Shown: positions 41,492-51,727, numbered from the stretch's first letter. The stretch is 64,000 nucleotides of DNA from Pelagadaptatus sp034112445 (GCA_034112445.1 JAWUVI010000018.1:132299-196298); one strand, 5' to 3'. A program made the numbers and translations. Notes: a model not told the origin generated them from the sequence alone.

Positions 41492-42326
41492 ACTGGACAT
41501 TGTATTAACGTTTATTCAACAGCACCCCGAAGCCGCAGCGCGTCAATTGGAGCTTCAACCACAAAGCAATGCGGCTGAATTTATTCGGTCACTGCCGTTG
41601 ACTCAGGGCAGTCAACTGATTGCCCATATGTTGCCGTCCTATGTTGCTAGGCTATGTGCTTATTGGTCGTTGGATAGTGCTGCGGGACTGTTCGCCGATT
41701 TTAACGCCAGTAGCACGGCCGCTATCTTAAGGTGCATTAGCAAACCCAAACGCGATGATTTACTCAAAGCGCTACCCGAAAGACATGCGGCGTTGTGCCG
41801 ATTGCTACTGAGTTATTCTGATGACTCAGTGGGTGCATGGATGAGCGCCGATATCGCTCTGCTACCACCTAACTGTCTGGTGGATGAAGCGCTGCAGCGT
41901 TTTACGCTTGAGGACAGTTCAGTGCTGGGCGATGCGATGCTGCTTGTCGATAATAAGAATTGCCTGATAGGTCAGGTCTTTCTAAGGAGTTTATTGCGCG
42001 CTAAGGGCAAGTCTTTGGTTTCTCATTTGAGGCAAGATGCGCCTCCTGCATTGTCGAGCAGAACCAGTTTGGCCGCGGCTGCACGCCATGGGGGATGGCA
42101 GCACTATGACACCTTACCGGTACTTAATCGTGATAAACAGTTAATCGGTTTGTTGCGTCATGTCGATTTACGGCGCAGCTTGGAGCAGTTCGGTGAAACA
42201 TCCCGCGGGGTATCTCAAGATGATTTATTGGGAGAAATGGGAGAGGCTTATAGGGGAACTTTGATCGCATTATTGGGACTGCTGAACAAGCCGAAGCCGG
42301 GATTAATGATGGAAAAATCCTCATGA
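41478..42326 (+). CDS. Soluble MgtE N-domain/CBS-like protein
   Basis: 282 residues without membrane helices. The first ~130 residues look like the superhelical MgtE N domain (HPEAAARQLELQPQSNAAEFIRSL, with repeated short helices). The rest is CBS-like: SVGAWMSADIALLPPNCLVDEAL matches the CBS entry of MgtE, and YDTLPVLNRDKQLIGLLRHVDL is the second CBS strand. The membrane part is absent and the next gene is a complete MgtE, so this appears to be a separate regulatory subunit or a decayed paralogue. It is embedded between overlapping genes on both sides, so it is probably expressed. Confidence 0.8.
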   Translation: MIPRELDIVLTFIQQHPEAAARQLELQPQSNAAEFIRSLPLTQGSQLIAHMLPSYVARLCAYWSLDSAAGLFADFNASSTAAILRCISKPKRDDLLKALPERHAALCRLLLSYSDDSVGAWMSADIALLPPNCLVDEALQRFTLEDSSVLGDAMLLVDNKNCLIGQVFLRSLLRAKGKSLVSHLRQDAPPALSSRTSLAAAARHGGWQHYDTLPVLNRDKQLIGLLRHVDLRRSLEQFGETSRGVSQDDLLGEMGEAYRGTLIALLGLLNKPKPGLMMEKSS

Positions 42327-43666
42327 TAGACACTACAACGGTATTATCTGAGGAAGCAGAGGCTGCGGCGTTAATGTCCGCAGAGGCACTGACACAGGCA
42401 TTTTTCCGTGGTTACCCACGCGATGCTGCACGTAAATTGGAGTCTTTGACGCCGGAGGACGCGGCGCATACTCTCGCGTCACAACCTGCAGCTTTGCGCC
42501 AGCGGGTTTGGGTTGAGATCACACCACCGGCGGCAAGCCATATCTTGCCTCTGACGCCCGACACAGTTGCTCTTGAGCTGCTTATGGCTCTAGATGCAGG
42601 CCCCTGCGCCAGCCTGATCAGTCGCCTTGATGAGAACCTGCGCGAGCACTACTTGGCCTTAATGAACGAAGCTCAGGCTCATGAGCTGCGGGATTTACTG
42701 GATTACCCACCCGATTGTGCCGGCCATATGATGGAGACTGGCGTATTGACGTTCAACAAGACAATGACTGTTGAGCAAGCCATGGCGCAGCTAACACAAC
42801 ACCCTGCCATTATGCGCCGCCGATTGTATACGCTGGATAACGAGTTGCGCTTGCACGGGCAGGTTGATCTGGTGGACTTGGTAGCGGCACAGCCCAAACA
42901 AACATTGGTGGAACTAAGCCGGTCTATCAACGTTGTTGTGAGCGCGCTAGATCCTAAAGAGGAAGTTGCTGAAAAACTACAGAACAACACCCTTGATATC
43001 CTGCCGGTTGTCGACATTCACCACCGTTTACTGGGCATTATCCGAGGCGCCAATGCGATTGAAGCATTAAAAGAGAATATTGCGGCTGATCTGCAAACTA
43101 TGGTGGGTGCCAGCGCCGATGAACGGGCGTTATCGAGCAGCCTTTTTGCCGTACGCAAGCGCCAGCCCTGGCTGCAAATAAACTTATTAACGGGTTTTTT
43201 GGCAGCTTTTGTTGTGGGTTTTTTTGAAAGCACGATCGCACAGTTTACGGCACTTGCCGTGTTAATGCCGGTCGTTGCTGGGCAGTCAGGTAACACCGGC
43301 GCGCAGGCGCTCGCGGTTACTATGCGGGGGTTGACCCTGCGGGAAATTACCACTCGCCATTGGTTTAAAGTGCTGTTTAAAGAAGCCGGTGCTGGTTTTA
43401 TCAATGGTATTGCGATTGCGTTGACGTGCGCTGCAGGTGTTTATTTTTGGAGTAAGAGTATAGGTCTTGCGTTAGTGATAGCCATGTCCATGGTGATCTC
43501 TATGACGATTGCCGGAATGGCTGGTGCATTGGTACCGATTTGCCTTAAAAAACTGGGACAGGACCCGGCGCAGTCATCCTCGATTATTTTGACAACGGTG
43601 ACAGATATTGCTGGATTTTTGTCCTTTTTGGGGATTGCTACTGCACTGTCCGGCATGCTGGTATGA
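42323..43666 (+). CDS. mgtE: MgtE-family magnesium transporter
   Basis: 447 residues. N domain (1-135), CBS pair with DYPPDCAGHMMETGVLTFN and ILPVVDIHHRLLGIIRG, the plug helix, then five membrane helices with the signature LMPVVAGQSGNTGAQALAVTMRGLTL and the final STDVAGF-like ILTTVTDIAGFLSFLG, where the Asp lines the pore. It takes up Mg2+ down the membrane potential, gated by cytoplasmic Mg2+. It overlaps the MgtE-N-like gene by four bases (ATGA). Confidence 0.95.
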   Translation: MIDTTTVLSEEAEAAALMSAEALTQAFFRGYPRDAARKLESLTPEDAAHTLASQPAALRQRVWVEITPPAASHILPLTPDTVALELLMALDAGPCASLISRLDENLREHYLALMNEAQAHELRDLLDYPPDCAGHMMETGVLTFNKTMTVEQAMAQLTQHPAIMRRRLYTLDNELRLHGQVDLVDLVAAQPKQTLVELSRSINVVVSALDPKEEVAEKLQNNTLDILPVVDIHHRLLGIIRGANAIEALKENIAADLQTMVGASADERALSSSLFAVRKRQPWLQINLLTGFLAAFVVGFFESTIAQFTALAVLMPVVAGQSGNTGAQALAVTMRGLTLREITTRHWFKVLFKEAGAGFINGIAIALTCAAGVYFWSKSIGLALVIAMSMVISMTIAGMAGALVPICLKKLGQDPAQSSSIILTTVTDIAGFLSFLGIATALSGMLV

Positions 43667-43717
43667 ACCTGAGTACAGCTAGTAGGCAAGTGTGATGGTT
43701 AATAATGCATAAACGAT

Positions 43718-46700
43718 TTAGTAGTCTCGTATCCACTTGAGCTTCGCGCCTTCAATACCTGTTCGGCCCCCGGTCGAGCTTTCCAGATTGATACTGGGGG
43801 TCAGTTCAATTTCGAGATTGCCCTTCCAGGGTTGTGATGGATTGGGGGTGCGCTCTAGCTCTAAGTAAACTTTTTCATTGAGATATTTACCGATGCCGAC
43901 ATTAATACCGCTTTGTCCGTCTTCAGTGGCTGCTGATTCTATGGATAAGGTATCAATGCCTAATACGTCGCGAGCGCTGCCGATAGGATCAAAAAAACCG
44001 CTGCCACCGCTGCGCAATTTCTGTACTGCTGAGGCCAGTTGTATCGCTTCAAACGGAGTGATTTTTTGTAGTGATTTGCCAAAAATAATAAAAGCGAGTA
44101 TTTCATCCTCCGGTATTTGCGGAATGGCTGACAAGCTAAGTGTAATATTGTCATTAGTGCCCGCTAGGTCGGCTTGGATGCGCTGCCCATTTTTTTCATA
44201 AATACCGGTTATCGCCAAACCGATAGCATTATTGGCAAAATTAACTTGTCCGTATTTCAGTTTGAATTTTTTGTTAAATAGTTCAAAGACGCCATGTATT
44301 GTTTTAAATTCTCCCTCGTAGAGCGGTTTGTTGCTATCACCGTGTATGTCGATTTTCCCTTGCAGTTCCGCTTCAAGGCCATGGCCACGCAGATACGCTT
44401 GATTGCTGGCTGTTATGACGAGGTCAAATTGTACGACCGGTAGTGCCGGTGTTGTCTTTTTGTTTATGCCCCCTGGTTTCTGCGAAGATTGAACTTCTTC
44501 AGTGGTAATACTGGGTATACCACTGGATGAATTGGCGTCAAAAACGGCCGTAAAAGGTGCTACTTCTAAATTGCCGGAGGCGAGCAATGCGGTAAAATCA
44601 CCGGACAGTGTTATCTCGCCCGTTGCTTCGCTGTCAATGTCAGGTCGTCGTAAAATATTGGCGCCTTGAGTTTTTATCTTTAACGCAACACGGCCGGAAG
44701 ATCCATCGACAGGTAGATGTACGGTGCCGGCCAATGTGTATTGTCCTTTCTTGTCATCAGCGCCACCATCTGTGGCCTGGCAGGTGTCGATATTCAACAT
44801 GAATTGCTCGGCACTAAGAGCGCAATCAATATGTTCGATAAAGGTTCCAGTAATCGGATTTTCGTAGCCTGCATCATCAACGCGCAAAGTGCCTTTGAGT
44901 TTAGGCTTGGCGAGGGTGCCGCTTATGTTTATGTCGGAGTCGAAGTTTCCTGTTAGCCGGTGAAGATCCGGGTCCAGTAAAAAAGAAACGCTTTGCAAAT
45001 TAAAGTTTCCCTTTAGCGACGCTTGCAGAGGAAGGTCCCCGAATTCCGAAGAGCGCTGTTGTTTTGCAGCATAATGAATATAGGGTTGTATCGGAATAGT
45101 GACGACCAGTTCTCCTGGTAGATGATTGCCCCTGGTAACGGTCGATGCAAAATCAATAGCATCAGCGTTGGTAGTGACGTCCAGATTCCAAACAAAGTTG
45201 ATGTCTTTTTCTTGCCCCTCCTCATCATAACCATGTAACACTGATTCATAGTTCAGTCTGCCGGTTAGGGTGGGGGTAGCTAATGAACCTTGGGCGTGAA
45301 TATCCGCATTGAAATCCCCCGGTTGAACAGCCCAGCCAACGGCTGAGAAAAGTTGTGAAGGTAATTGTTTAGCCTGTGCACGAATATCGAATTCCCCCTC
45401 CCGATAGTGGCCCGATGCTGTGAAGACCTGTTCGCCAAATGCCGACACGCTCGCTGTTTCTAGTCGAGAATCGTTGTCGTGGTAAAAGCCGCTTGCGTTG
45501 GCAGTGAACGGAATCTCTTGATAAACACCTTGCAGTTGCGCGTCGCCGGAAATCTTTGGATTGCGTAAATTGCCGTTAAGGTTTAACTGGGTGTTGAGCT
45601 GTGCATCTAATGTGTCCGGTAACGTGATCCCAGCCAATTGCAAAAAGCTCAGGGGCATAGACTTAGCCTGTAGGGTGAGGTTAGTCTCAAGTGTTTGGGT
45701 TTGTAGCCTGCCTTCTAGTGAAGCACTTGCGTCAGCGACGGTTAATTCAGCACGGTTAATAAAGACTGTGGTGTCATCTTTTACTAAATGGCTTACTAGT
45801 GAAAATGGCTGTTTCGCATAATCACCTTTAGCCGTGGCGCTCAGATTACCCCTAAGGTTATGCGCAGAGCCATGTAATTTGGCTTCAGCAGAGACGATGG
45901 TTGCATTCAGGGTAGGGGGGAGTTGAATGCCAAATAGGTCAAGCTGGGTTAAATCTAGCTCTTTGGCGAAAACTTCAAGGTTTGATGTGTCGGACGCGAG
46001 ATCGAGTTTACCGTGAGCCAGAATTTCTGAATGGTTCAGTGTTGATTTCAAGTTTTCGAGTGTTGATTCCAAGTTTTCGAGTGTTGCTTTCAGGCTTTCG
46101 ATAGTGACTAGATTTTTACTGAGTGAACCGACAAAGTCGACAGCAATCGATAAGTCTTTATACACCGTGTTCGCGCGAATGCTTCCCTTAGCGTATGGCT
46201 GGGCAGTGCTGCCTTTAATGTTCAGTTGAGCGGTGAGATCACCATTATCGATGGCGGCTTGCCAGAGCTTTACAATGTCTAAGGGGAATGTATTTAAACT
46301 GACGTCAACATCTAACTGTTGGTTGATCCAGCTACCGTTAATAGTGTGGTGAGTGTCGTCGATGACTAGCGTCAACTTGTCTAGCAACACTGTATTTTTT
46401 TCCACAGATGCCGCAATGCGTCCTTGGACGCTGAGATTTCGCTGCGCTATGGGCAAGTTTAAATGGTTGATATCAATACGGTAGCGGTCTGTTAGTTTGA
46501 TCACGCTGGCATCAAACCCTGCTTCGATAGCTTGTTCTTTTGGTAATTGCAGAAGCGCTCCGAAAAAACCTCCCTCTGCCTCCGTGAGTGATCCCGCCAA
46601 TGTTGCATGATTCCAATCGTCCGACTGGACCTGTAACTTTAATGTCGCCGGTATCGCATCAAGCCCTAGCGCTTCTATATCGATGTATAACGGTGAACTT

Positions 46701-47296
46701 TTTAGCCAGTTTGCGTTGGCGTAAATGGCGTAACTTAGGCTAGTTTTGTCAGTTTCAGCGGAACCAAAACCGTAAAGATCTAATGATTGTATAGTCAGTT
46801 TCTTAAGCTGAATATTCGGTATTTTTGCGGTGATCTTGTCGACAGACAAAAGAGGGTTATGACTGTTTTCCTCCCCGCTTTTCGTTGTTTCTATAGCGTC
46901 ATGGTTCGGTGCTAATTTGTGTAGCGAAAAAGCCTTTGCCTGTATTTGATCGATGATTATGCTGCGATCAAGCAGCGCTTTGGGCTGCCAGTGCAGGCTT
47001 AATTTATCGACAACCAACCAGAGTTGTTGGCCTTGATGTACGCTAATGCGCTGCGCTTTCCATTGGCCTAATTGGGGTGCTGAAAGATCGCCAATGCGGA
47101 TATGCAGTGGTGTGGATTGATTGAGTGTGTTGACGATTATGCGTGCTAACCAAAGCCGCCCCCTCTCTGAGCCCAGCGTTGTAGCAACCGCCAGCAGTAC
47201 TGTGCTTATCGTGATGACGAGTGTAAGCGCAGACCACTTTGCTAGCGTCCGCGTTTGGCGCATGTAGAATCGGCCAAACCACCGACGCATCATCAA
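43718..47296 (-). CDS. tamB: Translocation and assembly module inner-membrane subunit TamB
   Basis: 1192 residues. An N-terminal signal anchor (LVITISTVLLAVATTLGS) is followed by ~900 residues of repetitive beta strands. The C-terminal DUF490 domain has LFNKKFKLKYGQVNFANN, IPEDEILAFIIFGKSLQKITPFEA and LDTLSIES-like strands. It spans the periplasm and works with TamA in outer-membrane protein or lipid transport. A 21 bp tandem repeat near residues ~400-425 encodes three copies of (S/A)TLENL(E/K). The start overlaps the tamA stop by four bases. Confidence 0.95.
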   Translation of the reverse strand: MMMRRWFGRFYMRQTRTLAKWSALTLVITISTVLLAVATTLGSERGRLWLARIIVNTLNQSTPLHIRIGDLSAPQLGQWKAQRISVHQGQQLWLVVDKLSLHWQPKALLDRSIIIDQIQAKAFSLHKLAPNHDAIETTKSGEENSHNPLLSVDKITAKIPNIQLKKLTIQSLDLYGFGSAETDKTSLSYAIYANANWLKSSPLYIDIEALGLDAIPATLKLQVQSDDWNHATLAGSLTEAEGGFFGALLQLPKEQAIEAGFDASVIKLTDRYRIDINHLNLPIAQRNLSVQGRIAASVEKNTVLLDKLTLVIDDTHHTINGSWINQQLDVDVSLNTFPLDIVKLWQAAIDNGDLTAQLNIKGSTAQPYAKGSIRANTVYKDLSIAVDFVGSLSKNLVTIESLKATLENLESTLENLKSTLNHSEILAHGKLDLASDTSNLEVFAKELDLTQLDLFGIQLPPTLNATIVSAEAKLHGSAHNLRGNLSATAKGDYAKQPFSLVSHLVKDDTTVFINRAELTVADASASLEGRLQTQTLETNLTLQAKSMPLSFLQLAGITLPDTLDAQLNTQLNLNGNLRNPKISGDAQLQGVYQEIPFTANASGFYHDNDSRLETASVSAFGEQVFTASGHYREGEFDIRAQAKQLPSQLFSAVGWAVQPGDFNADIHAQGSLATPTLTGRLNYESVLHGYDEEGQEKDINFVWNLDVTTNADAIDFASTVTRGNHLPGELVVTIPIQPYIHYAAKQQRSSEFGDLPLQASLKGNFNLQSVSFLLDPDLHRLTGNFDSDINISGTLAKPKLKGTLRVDDAGYENPITGTFIEHIDCALSAEQFMLNIDTCQATDGGADDKKGQYTLAGTVHLPVDGSSGRVALKIKTQGANILRRPDIDSEATGEITLSGDFTALLASGNLEVAPFTAVFDANSSSGIPSITTEEVQSSQKPGGINKKTTPALPVVQFDLVITASNQAYLRGHGLEAELQGKIDIHGDSNKPLYEGEFKTIHGVFELFNKKFKLKYGQVNFANNAIGLAITGIYEKNGQRIQADLAGTNDNITLSLSAIPQIPEDEILAFIIFGKSLQKITPFEAIQLASAVQKLRSGGSGFFDPIGSARDVLGIDTLSIESAATEDGQSGINVGIGKYLNEKVYLELERTPNPSQPWKGNLEIELTPSINLESSTGGRTGIEGAKLKWIRDY
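46040..46106 (-). repeat. 21 bp tandem repeat inside tamB
   Basis: Three imperfect in-frame copies of a unit like gttgattccaagttttcgagt encode seven-residue ATLENLE/STLENLK repeats. Confidence 0.85.
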
Positions 47297-49053
47297 AAGG
47301 CCTGCCCTATACTGATGTAAAGCTGATAATTATCGTCAATACCTTCGCGCTTGCTCAGAGGTGCTGCAATATCGAAACGGATAGGGGCGAAGCTGGTGTA
47401 ATAGCGCAGTCCTATACCTGCACCCCAACGCAGGTCTTGGCCAAATTGCGGTACACTCTCCACATAGGAAAAGCCACCATCCACAAAAACAACCCCACCC
47501 CAGTCTTCTCCCCAGCGTAGTCGGGTCTCGAATGACAACTCCGTAAATGACAGGCCGCCATCCGGTTTGTTATCGGTAAGAGGTCCCAGAGTTTGGAAAG
47601 GGTAGCCGCGTACGGAGCCGCCACCGCCCGTGTAAAATCGGACGTTAGCGGGCACTTGTTCCCTTGCTATACCGCTAATCGCGCCCATTGCGCCACGCAT
47701 TGCTATGGTGGGGTGCCAAGCAAGCGTATCGAAAGAGAAATAGGCACTCGCCGCTATTGTCGATTTTATGAATTTTGTCCCCGTGTCGTAGGCATCCCAG
47801 TATGGGCGTAGGCTACCTGCCGCTACCCAGCCTTGACGAGGGTCCAGCGGGTCGTTGCGCCGGTCGTACTCCAAGCTTATAGGCAGTGATAGCAGAGCGA
47901 AGCTATCATTCAGACCGTCTTCTTCGATTTGGGAAAAAGCTAATTCACCGCCAATTGAAGCGCGCAGATCGCGTTTTAACTGACGAGAAACTTTCGCACC
48001 CAGTGCTCCGATATCCGATTGGAAAGCATCGGTATTTTCGCGTTCCAAATCCGTATAAAAGGTAACGGATTGATCATTACGGAGATAGTGGGGCAGCGTC
48101 AGGCCAGCCGATAACGCTTGGGTGTTTTGAGCAATACGACTATCAATGGTCAGCTGTTGCGCACGTCCCATTAAATTACGATGCTCCCATCCGGCTGATA
48201 TACCGAAACCTTCGTCAGCGTCAAATCCAGCGCCGGCACTGACTCTGCGGTGGTGGCGTTCAGCTACATGCAGAGTGATGGGTACGCTAGCGTTTTCAGG
48301 CTCCATGATGTGTGCATTGACGCTCACTAATAAGTTGGTTTGTATCAGTGTGAGGCGAGTTGTGTCGATACGCCCAGGCTTAAAGCATTCACCCTTTTTA
48401 ATCGGCAGGAGTGCGCGAAGATACTGCTCGTCGATGGACTCCAGTCCGGTAAAATGGATATCACCAAAAAATACAGATGGACTGTCCTCGACCACAAAGG
48501 TCACATTGGCGGATTGAGTCTGATGCTCAATCACTACGTGATAATCGACATCGATACGATACAAACAAAAGTTGTCTGTGACGTGGGTCACCAGTGCCTT
48601 TCTGTCAGCCAGAACCGCTTCGGCACGCAATGGCTCTCCGAATTTGAGCTTAATCACATCGTGCAGCAGACCGACACTGTCAGGCGCTTGAATGATCAGT
48701 TTTTGTATACGATAAATCGGGCCAGGATCGACCTGATAGCTAATACGCTCATCGTGTAGATCCACTTTGACCTTGGCGGCATAGTAGCCTTGCGCACGCA
48801 AACGCTCGGTTAACAATTGGCTTTCGTAACGGGAGATTTTGCTGGGTGTTGTATATTGCTGTAACTGGCGATTATGTTGCCTTTGCCGAGTAAGCTCTTC
48901 TTTCAGCAGTGAGAGCAGTGTTTTATTGCCCTCTAACTGAATACTGACAGAGGTTTTGTTACCAAGAAACGGCAGCGTTGGCAGATTCAGTGCGTAGCTT
49001 GCAGAGTGAAAAAAACAACTAGTTACCAGAAAGAGAAGAAGTGTGTAGTTCAT
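47293..49053 (-). CDS. tamA: Translocation and assembly module outer-membrane subunit TamA
   Basis: 586 residues from the ATG at 49053, giving a clean signal peptide (LLFLVTSCFFHSASYA); a GTG at 49089 with AGAGAAG upstream would add 12 residues and is possible. Three POTRA domains (~30-270) precede an Omp85 barrel with RVSAGAGFDADEGFGISAGWEHRN, the lid motif-like GGGGSVRGYPFQTLGP (VRGY signature) and the terminal LYISIGQAF. It forms the outer-membrane half of TAM. The gene is co-translated with tamB. Confidence 0.95.
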   Translation of the reverse strand: MNYTLLLFLVTSCFFHSASYALNLPTLPFLGNKTSVSIQLEGNKTLLSLLKEELTRQRQHNRQLQQYTTPSKISRYESQLLTERLRAQGYYAAKVKVDLHDERISYQVDPGPIYRIQKLIIQAPDSVGLLHDVIKLKFGEPLRAEAVLADRKALVTHVTDNFCLYRIDVDYHVVIEHQTQSANVTFVVEDSPSVFFGDIHFTGLESIDEQYLRALLPIKKGECFKPGRIDTTRLTLIQTNLLVSVNAHIMEPENASVPITLHVAERHHRRVSAGAGFDADEGFGISAGWEHRNLMGRAQQLTIDSRIAQNTQALSAGLTLPHYLRNDQSVTFYTDLERENTDAFQSDIGALGAKVSRQLKRDLRASIGGELAFSQIEEDGLNDSFALLSLPISLEYDRRNDPLDPRQGWVAAGSLRPYWDAYDTGTKFIKSTIAASAYFSFDTLAWHPTIAMRGAMGAISGIAREQVPANVRFYTGGGGSVRGYPFQTLGPLTDNKPDGGLSFTELSFETRLRWGEDWGGVVFVDGGFSYVESVPQFGQDLRWGAGIGLRYYTSFAPIRFDIAAPLSKREGIDDNYQLYISIGQAF

Positions 49054-49089
49054 AAGTCGTTGGCGGTCGTGAGGCGGATCTTTATACAC

Positions 49090-49471
49090 TTGCTTCTCTA
49101 CTGTTCAGTGGAGATCGTTAAACAATAGATAGACTTCATGTGTTGTCGTTTGGTGACATGATACCCGTATTATGCGGACAGCATAACTTGTTCTATTAAC
49201 GTTAAGCGGATAATGCAGTCCTTAACAGCAATAATCAGCACAGCTGCCTCCGGCAGTAATCACATAAACAGGATTGGATTGCAATGCAGCCCTTATAAAA
49301 GGATGTTAGCAGGTAAATAATTGCTTAAGTTTTGACTCACAGTTATCAGAAACTACCTGACTTCAAGCCCATTTCAGGGCAAAATAGCCGTCATTTTTTA
49401 GCTCCTATATTATTGGGGCAAGTAGTTTTACAGTTGCGCACATAATTGCGTGCATATTCGGAGTTAAAGGT
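49090..49471. other. Intergenic region between divergent tamA and prfC
   Basis: About 380 bp with two promoters by position. GGAGTTAAAGG serves the prfC TTG start. I find no gene, hairpin terminator or recognisable operator. Confidence 0.5.
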
Positions 49472-51055
49472 TTGTCAGGTAATAATTTTGTCAATGAAAT
49501 CAATAAGCGACGCACGTTTGCTATCATCTCTCACCCCGATGCGGGTAAAACTACGATCACCGAAAAGCTCTTGTTGCTCGGTAACGCTATTCAGTTGGCT
49601 GGTTCGGTAAAAGGCAAGCGAGGGCCTCACGCCAAGTCAGATTGGATGAGTATGGAGCAGGAGCGCGGCATTTCGGTTACATCGTCTGTGATGCAATTCC
49701 CGTATAAAGGCCGAACGGTTAATTTACTCGATACTCCCGGTCACGAAGATTTTTCAGAAGATACCTATAGAACTTTAACCGCCGTTGATTCTGTATTGAT
49801 GGTGATTGATGGCGCTAAAGGTGTGGAGGCTCGCACAGTTAAGCTAATGGAAGTTTGTCGACTTCGCGATACGCCTATTCTGAGCTTTGTAAATAAAATG
49901 GATCGGGATATTCGTGATCCCATTGACGTGCTAGATGAAGTAGAAGAAGTGTTAAAAATCGCTGCCGCGCCTATTAACTGGCCAATAGGGATGGGTAAAG
50001 AATTTAAAGGTGTCTATAACCTTTATACCGATACCATCCATGTTTATCAGAAAGGCATGGGTCATACCATGAATGATGATATCCGTATTCAGGGACTAGA
50101 CAGTGATGAAGCTTCTGAATTGATGGGTTTGTATGCCGAGGATATGCGTGAAGAAATTGAGTTGGTTCGCGGTGCAACCCACAAGTTTGATGTGGAGGAA
50201 TATTTGGCGGGGCGTTTAACGCCGGTGTTTTTTGGTACGGCAATGGGCAATTTTGGTGTTCGTGAAATGCTGGATGGTTTTGTCGAATATGCGCCAGCCC
50301 CCTTGAATCGTGAAGCAAAAACCCGTGAGGTGGTTGCTTCGGAAGAAAAGTTCAGTGGCTTTGTTTTTAAGATACAAGCCAATATGGACCCTAAACACCG
50401 CGACCGGATTGCGTTTATGCGTATTTGTTCGGGAAAGTATTCTAAAGGCATGAAAATGCACCATGTACGGATTGGTAAAGACGTTAAAATAGCGGATGCT
50501 GTGACGTTTTTGGCGGGTGATCGCAGTCACGTGGAAGAGGCTGTATCGGGTGATATTATTGGTTTACACAATCATGGGACCATTCAAATTGGCGATGCCT
50601 TTACTGAAGGTGAAGATTTAAAGTTCACTGGCATTCCTCACTTTGCTCCAGAGCTTTTTCGTAAAATTCGTTTGGCTGATCCGCTTAAAACCAAGCAGTT
50701 ACAGAAGGGCTTGCAGCAGCTGTCAGAGGAGGGATCAACTCAAGTGTTTTTTCCTATTAACTCCAATGACATTATTGTTGGTGCTGTGGGCGTCCTTCAG
50801 TTTGAAGTTGTCGCCTATAGGCTAAAAGATGAATATAAAGTCGATGCTATTTACGAGCCTGTTAATGTTACAACCGCTCGTTGGGCCGATTCAGCAGATT
50901 CAGCTAAGATTGATGAGCTGAAACGAAAGTGTCCAGAGAATGTAGCCATAGATGGCGGCGGACATTTATCCTATTTGGCGCCTACTCGAGTGAATTTATC
51001 ACTGACGACCGAGCGTCATCCTGATGTGGTATTTAGAGCAACCAGAGAGCATTAA
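49472..51055 (+). CDS. prfC: Peptide chain release factor 3
   Basis: 527 residues, TTG start after GGAGTTAAAGG. G domain: P-loop SHPDAGKTTITEKLLL, RGPHAKSDWMSMEQERGISVTSS (switch I), DTPGHEDFSEDT and NKMDR. The C-terminal part carries AVGVLQFEVVAYRLKDEY, the RF3-specific segment that separates it from EF-G. It recycles RF1/RF2 from the ribosome after termination. Confidence 0.97.
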   Translation: MSGNNFVNEINKRRTFAIISHPDAGKTTITEKLLLLGNAIQLAGSVKGKRGPHAKSDWMSMEQERGISVTSSVMQFPYKGRTVNLLDTPGHEDFSEDTYRTLTAVDSVLMVIDGAKGVEARTVKLMEVCRLRDTPILSFVNKMDRDIRDPIDVLDEVEEVLKIAAAPINWPIGMGKEFKGVYNLYTDTIHVYQKGMGHTMNDDIRIQGLDSDEASELMGLYAEDMREEIELVRGATHKFDVEEYLAGRLTPVFFGTAMGNFGVREMLDGFVEYAPAPLNREAKTREVVASEEKFSGFVFKIQANMDPKHRDRIAFMRICSGKYSKGMKMHHVRIGKDVKIADAVTFLAGDRSHVEEAVSGDIIGLHNHGTIQIGDAFTEGEDLKFTGIPHFAPELFRKIRLADPLKTKQLQKGLQQLSEEGSTQVFFPINSNDIIVGAVGVLQFEVVAYRLKDEYKVDAIYEPVNVTTARWADSADSAKIDELKRKCPENVAIDGGGHLSYLAPTRVNLSLTTERHPDVVFRATREH

Positions 51056-51136
51056 GCCGTAATAAGTATTTGGCCGTAAGTGCTTGATAGCGTAAATGTA
51101 TTATAAAAACAAAAATAAAAATAAAAAGGAATGAGC

Positions 51137-51727
51137 ATGGCTTTAGATATCAACATCCCAGAAAATATGCCTAGTGGAGGCAATGCAGTCAGCCGCGCTA
51201 TTGGTCGCTTTATATTACGCATCCTGGGGTGGAAAATCACAGGAACTGTACCCAACGAGCCTAAGCTAGTTGTTATTGGCGCGCCGCATACATCGAATTG
51301 GGATTTCATTTTAACGATTGCAATGATTATGGCTTTAGGCATGAAAATGTCCTATTTCATGAAAAAAGAAGCGTTCTTTTGGCCTATGAAGGGCTTCTTT
51401 ATGAAGATGGGTGGTGTGCCTATTAATAGAGGCAAATCTGCTGCAATCATTGCCGAATCCGTACAAAAAATAAAAGACAGCGATAAAGCTTGGGTTGCTA
51501 TAACCCCTGAGGGCACTCGCAGTAAAGTAACTCATTGGAAATCCGGTTTTGTGCGTATAGCGCATGGTGCTGGTGTGCCTATCTTAGTTGTAGGCGTAAA
51601 TGGGCCGAAGAAAGAATTGGTGTTTGAAAAGTTGGTGGAAGCAACCGATCAATTCAGGGAGCAGGCGGAAGAGCTGCGCGTACATATGAGCGAAAATTAT
51701 TGCGGAATCGTTCCTGAAAACCAGTAA
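51137..51727 (+). CDS. PlsC-like 1-acylglycerol-3-phosphate acyltransferase
   Basis: 196 residues from the ATG at 51137, with AAGGA seven bases upstream (ATG 51131 is too close). Acyltransferase motifs: APHTSNWD (the HX4D catalytic pair), MGGVPINRGKSA, TPEGTRSKVTHWKSG and VPILVVGVN. It is shorter than PlsC and matches a small membrane-associated acyltransferase group of unknown acceptor lipid. It stands between prfC and a TSUP gene with its own AT-rich promoter region. Confidence 0.9.
   Translation: MALDINIPENMPSGGNAVSRAIGRFILRILGWKITGTVPNEPKLVVIGAPHTSNWDFILTIAMIMALGMKMSYFMKKEAFFWPMKGFFMKMGGVPINRGKSAAIIAESVQKIKDSDKAWVAITPEGTRSKVTHWKSGFVRIAHGAGVPILVVGVNGPKKELVFEKLVEATDQFREQAEELRVHMSENYCGIVPENQ

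Noticed and set aside
48340..48759. 139-codon plus-strand frame opposite tamA
   Set aside because: It is a shadow of the confidently identified tamA with no motif of its own.
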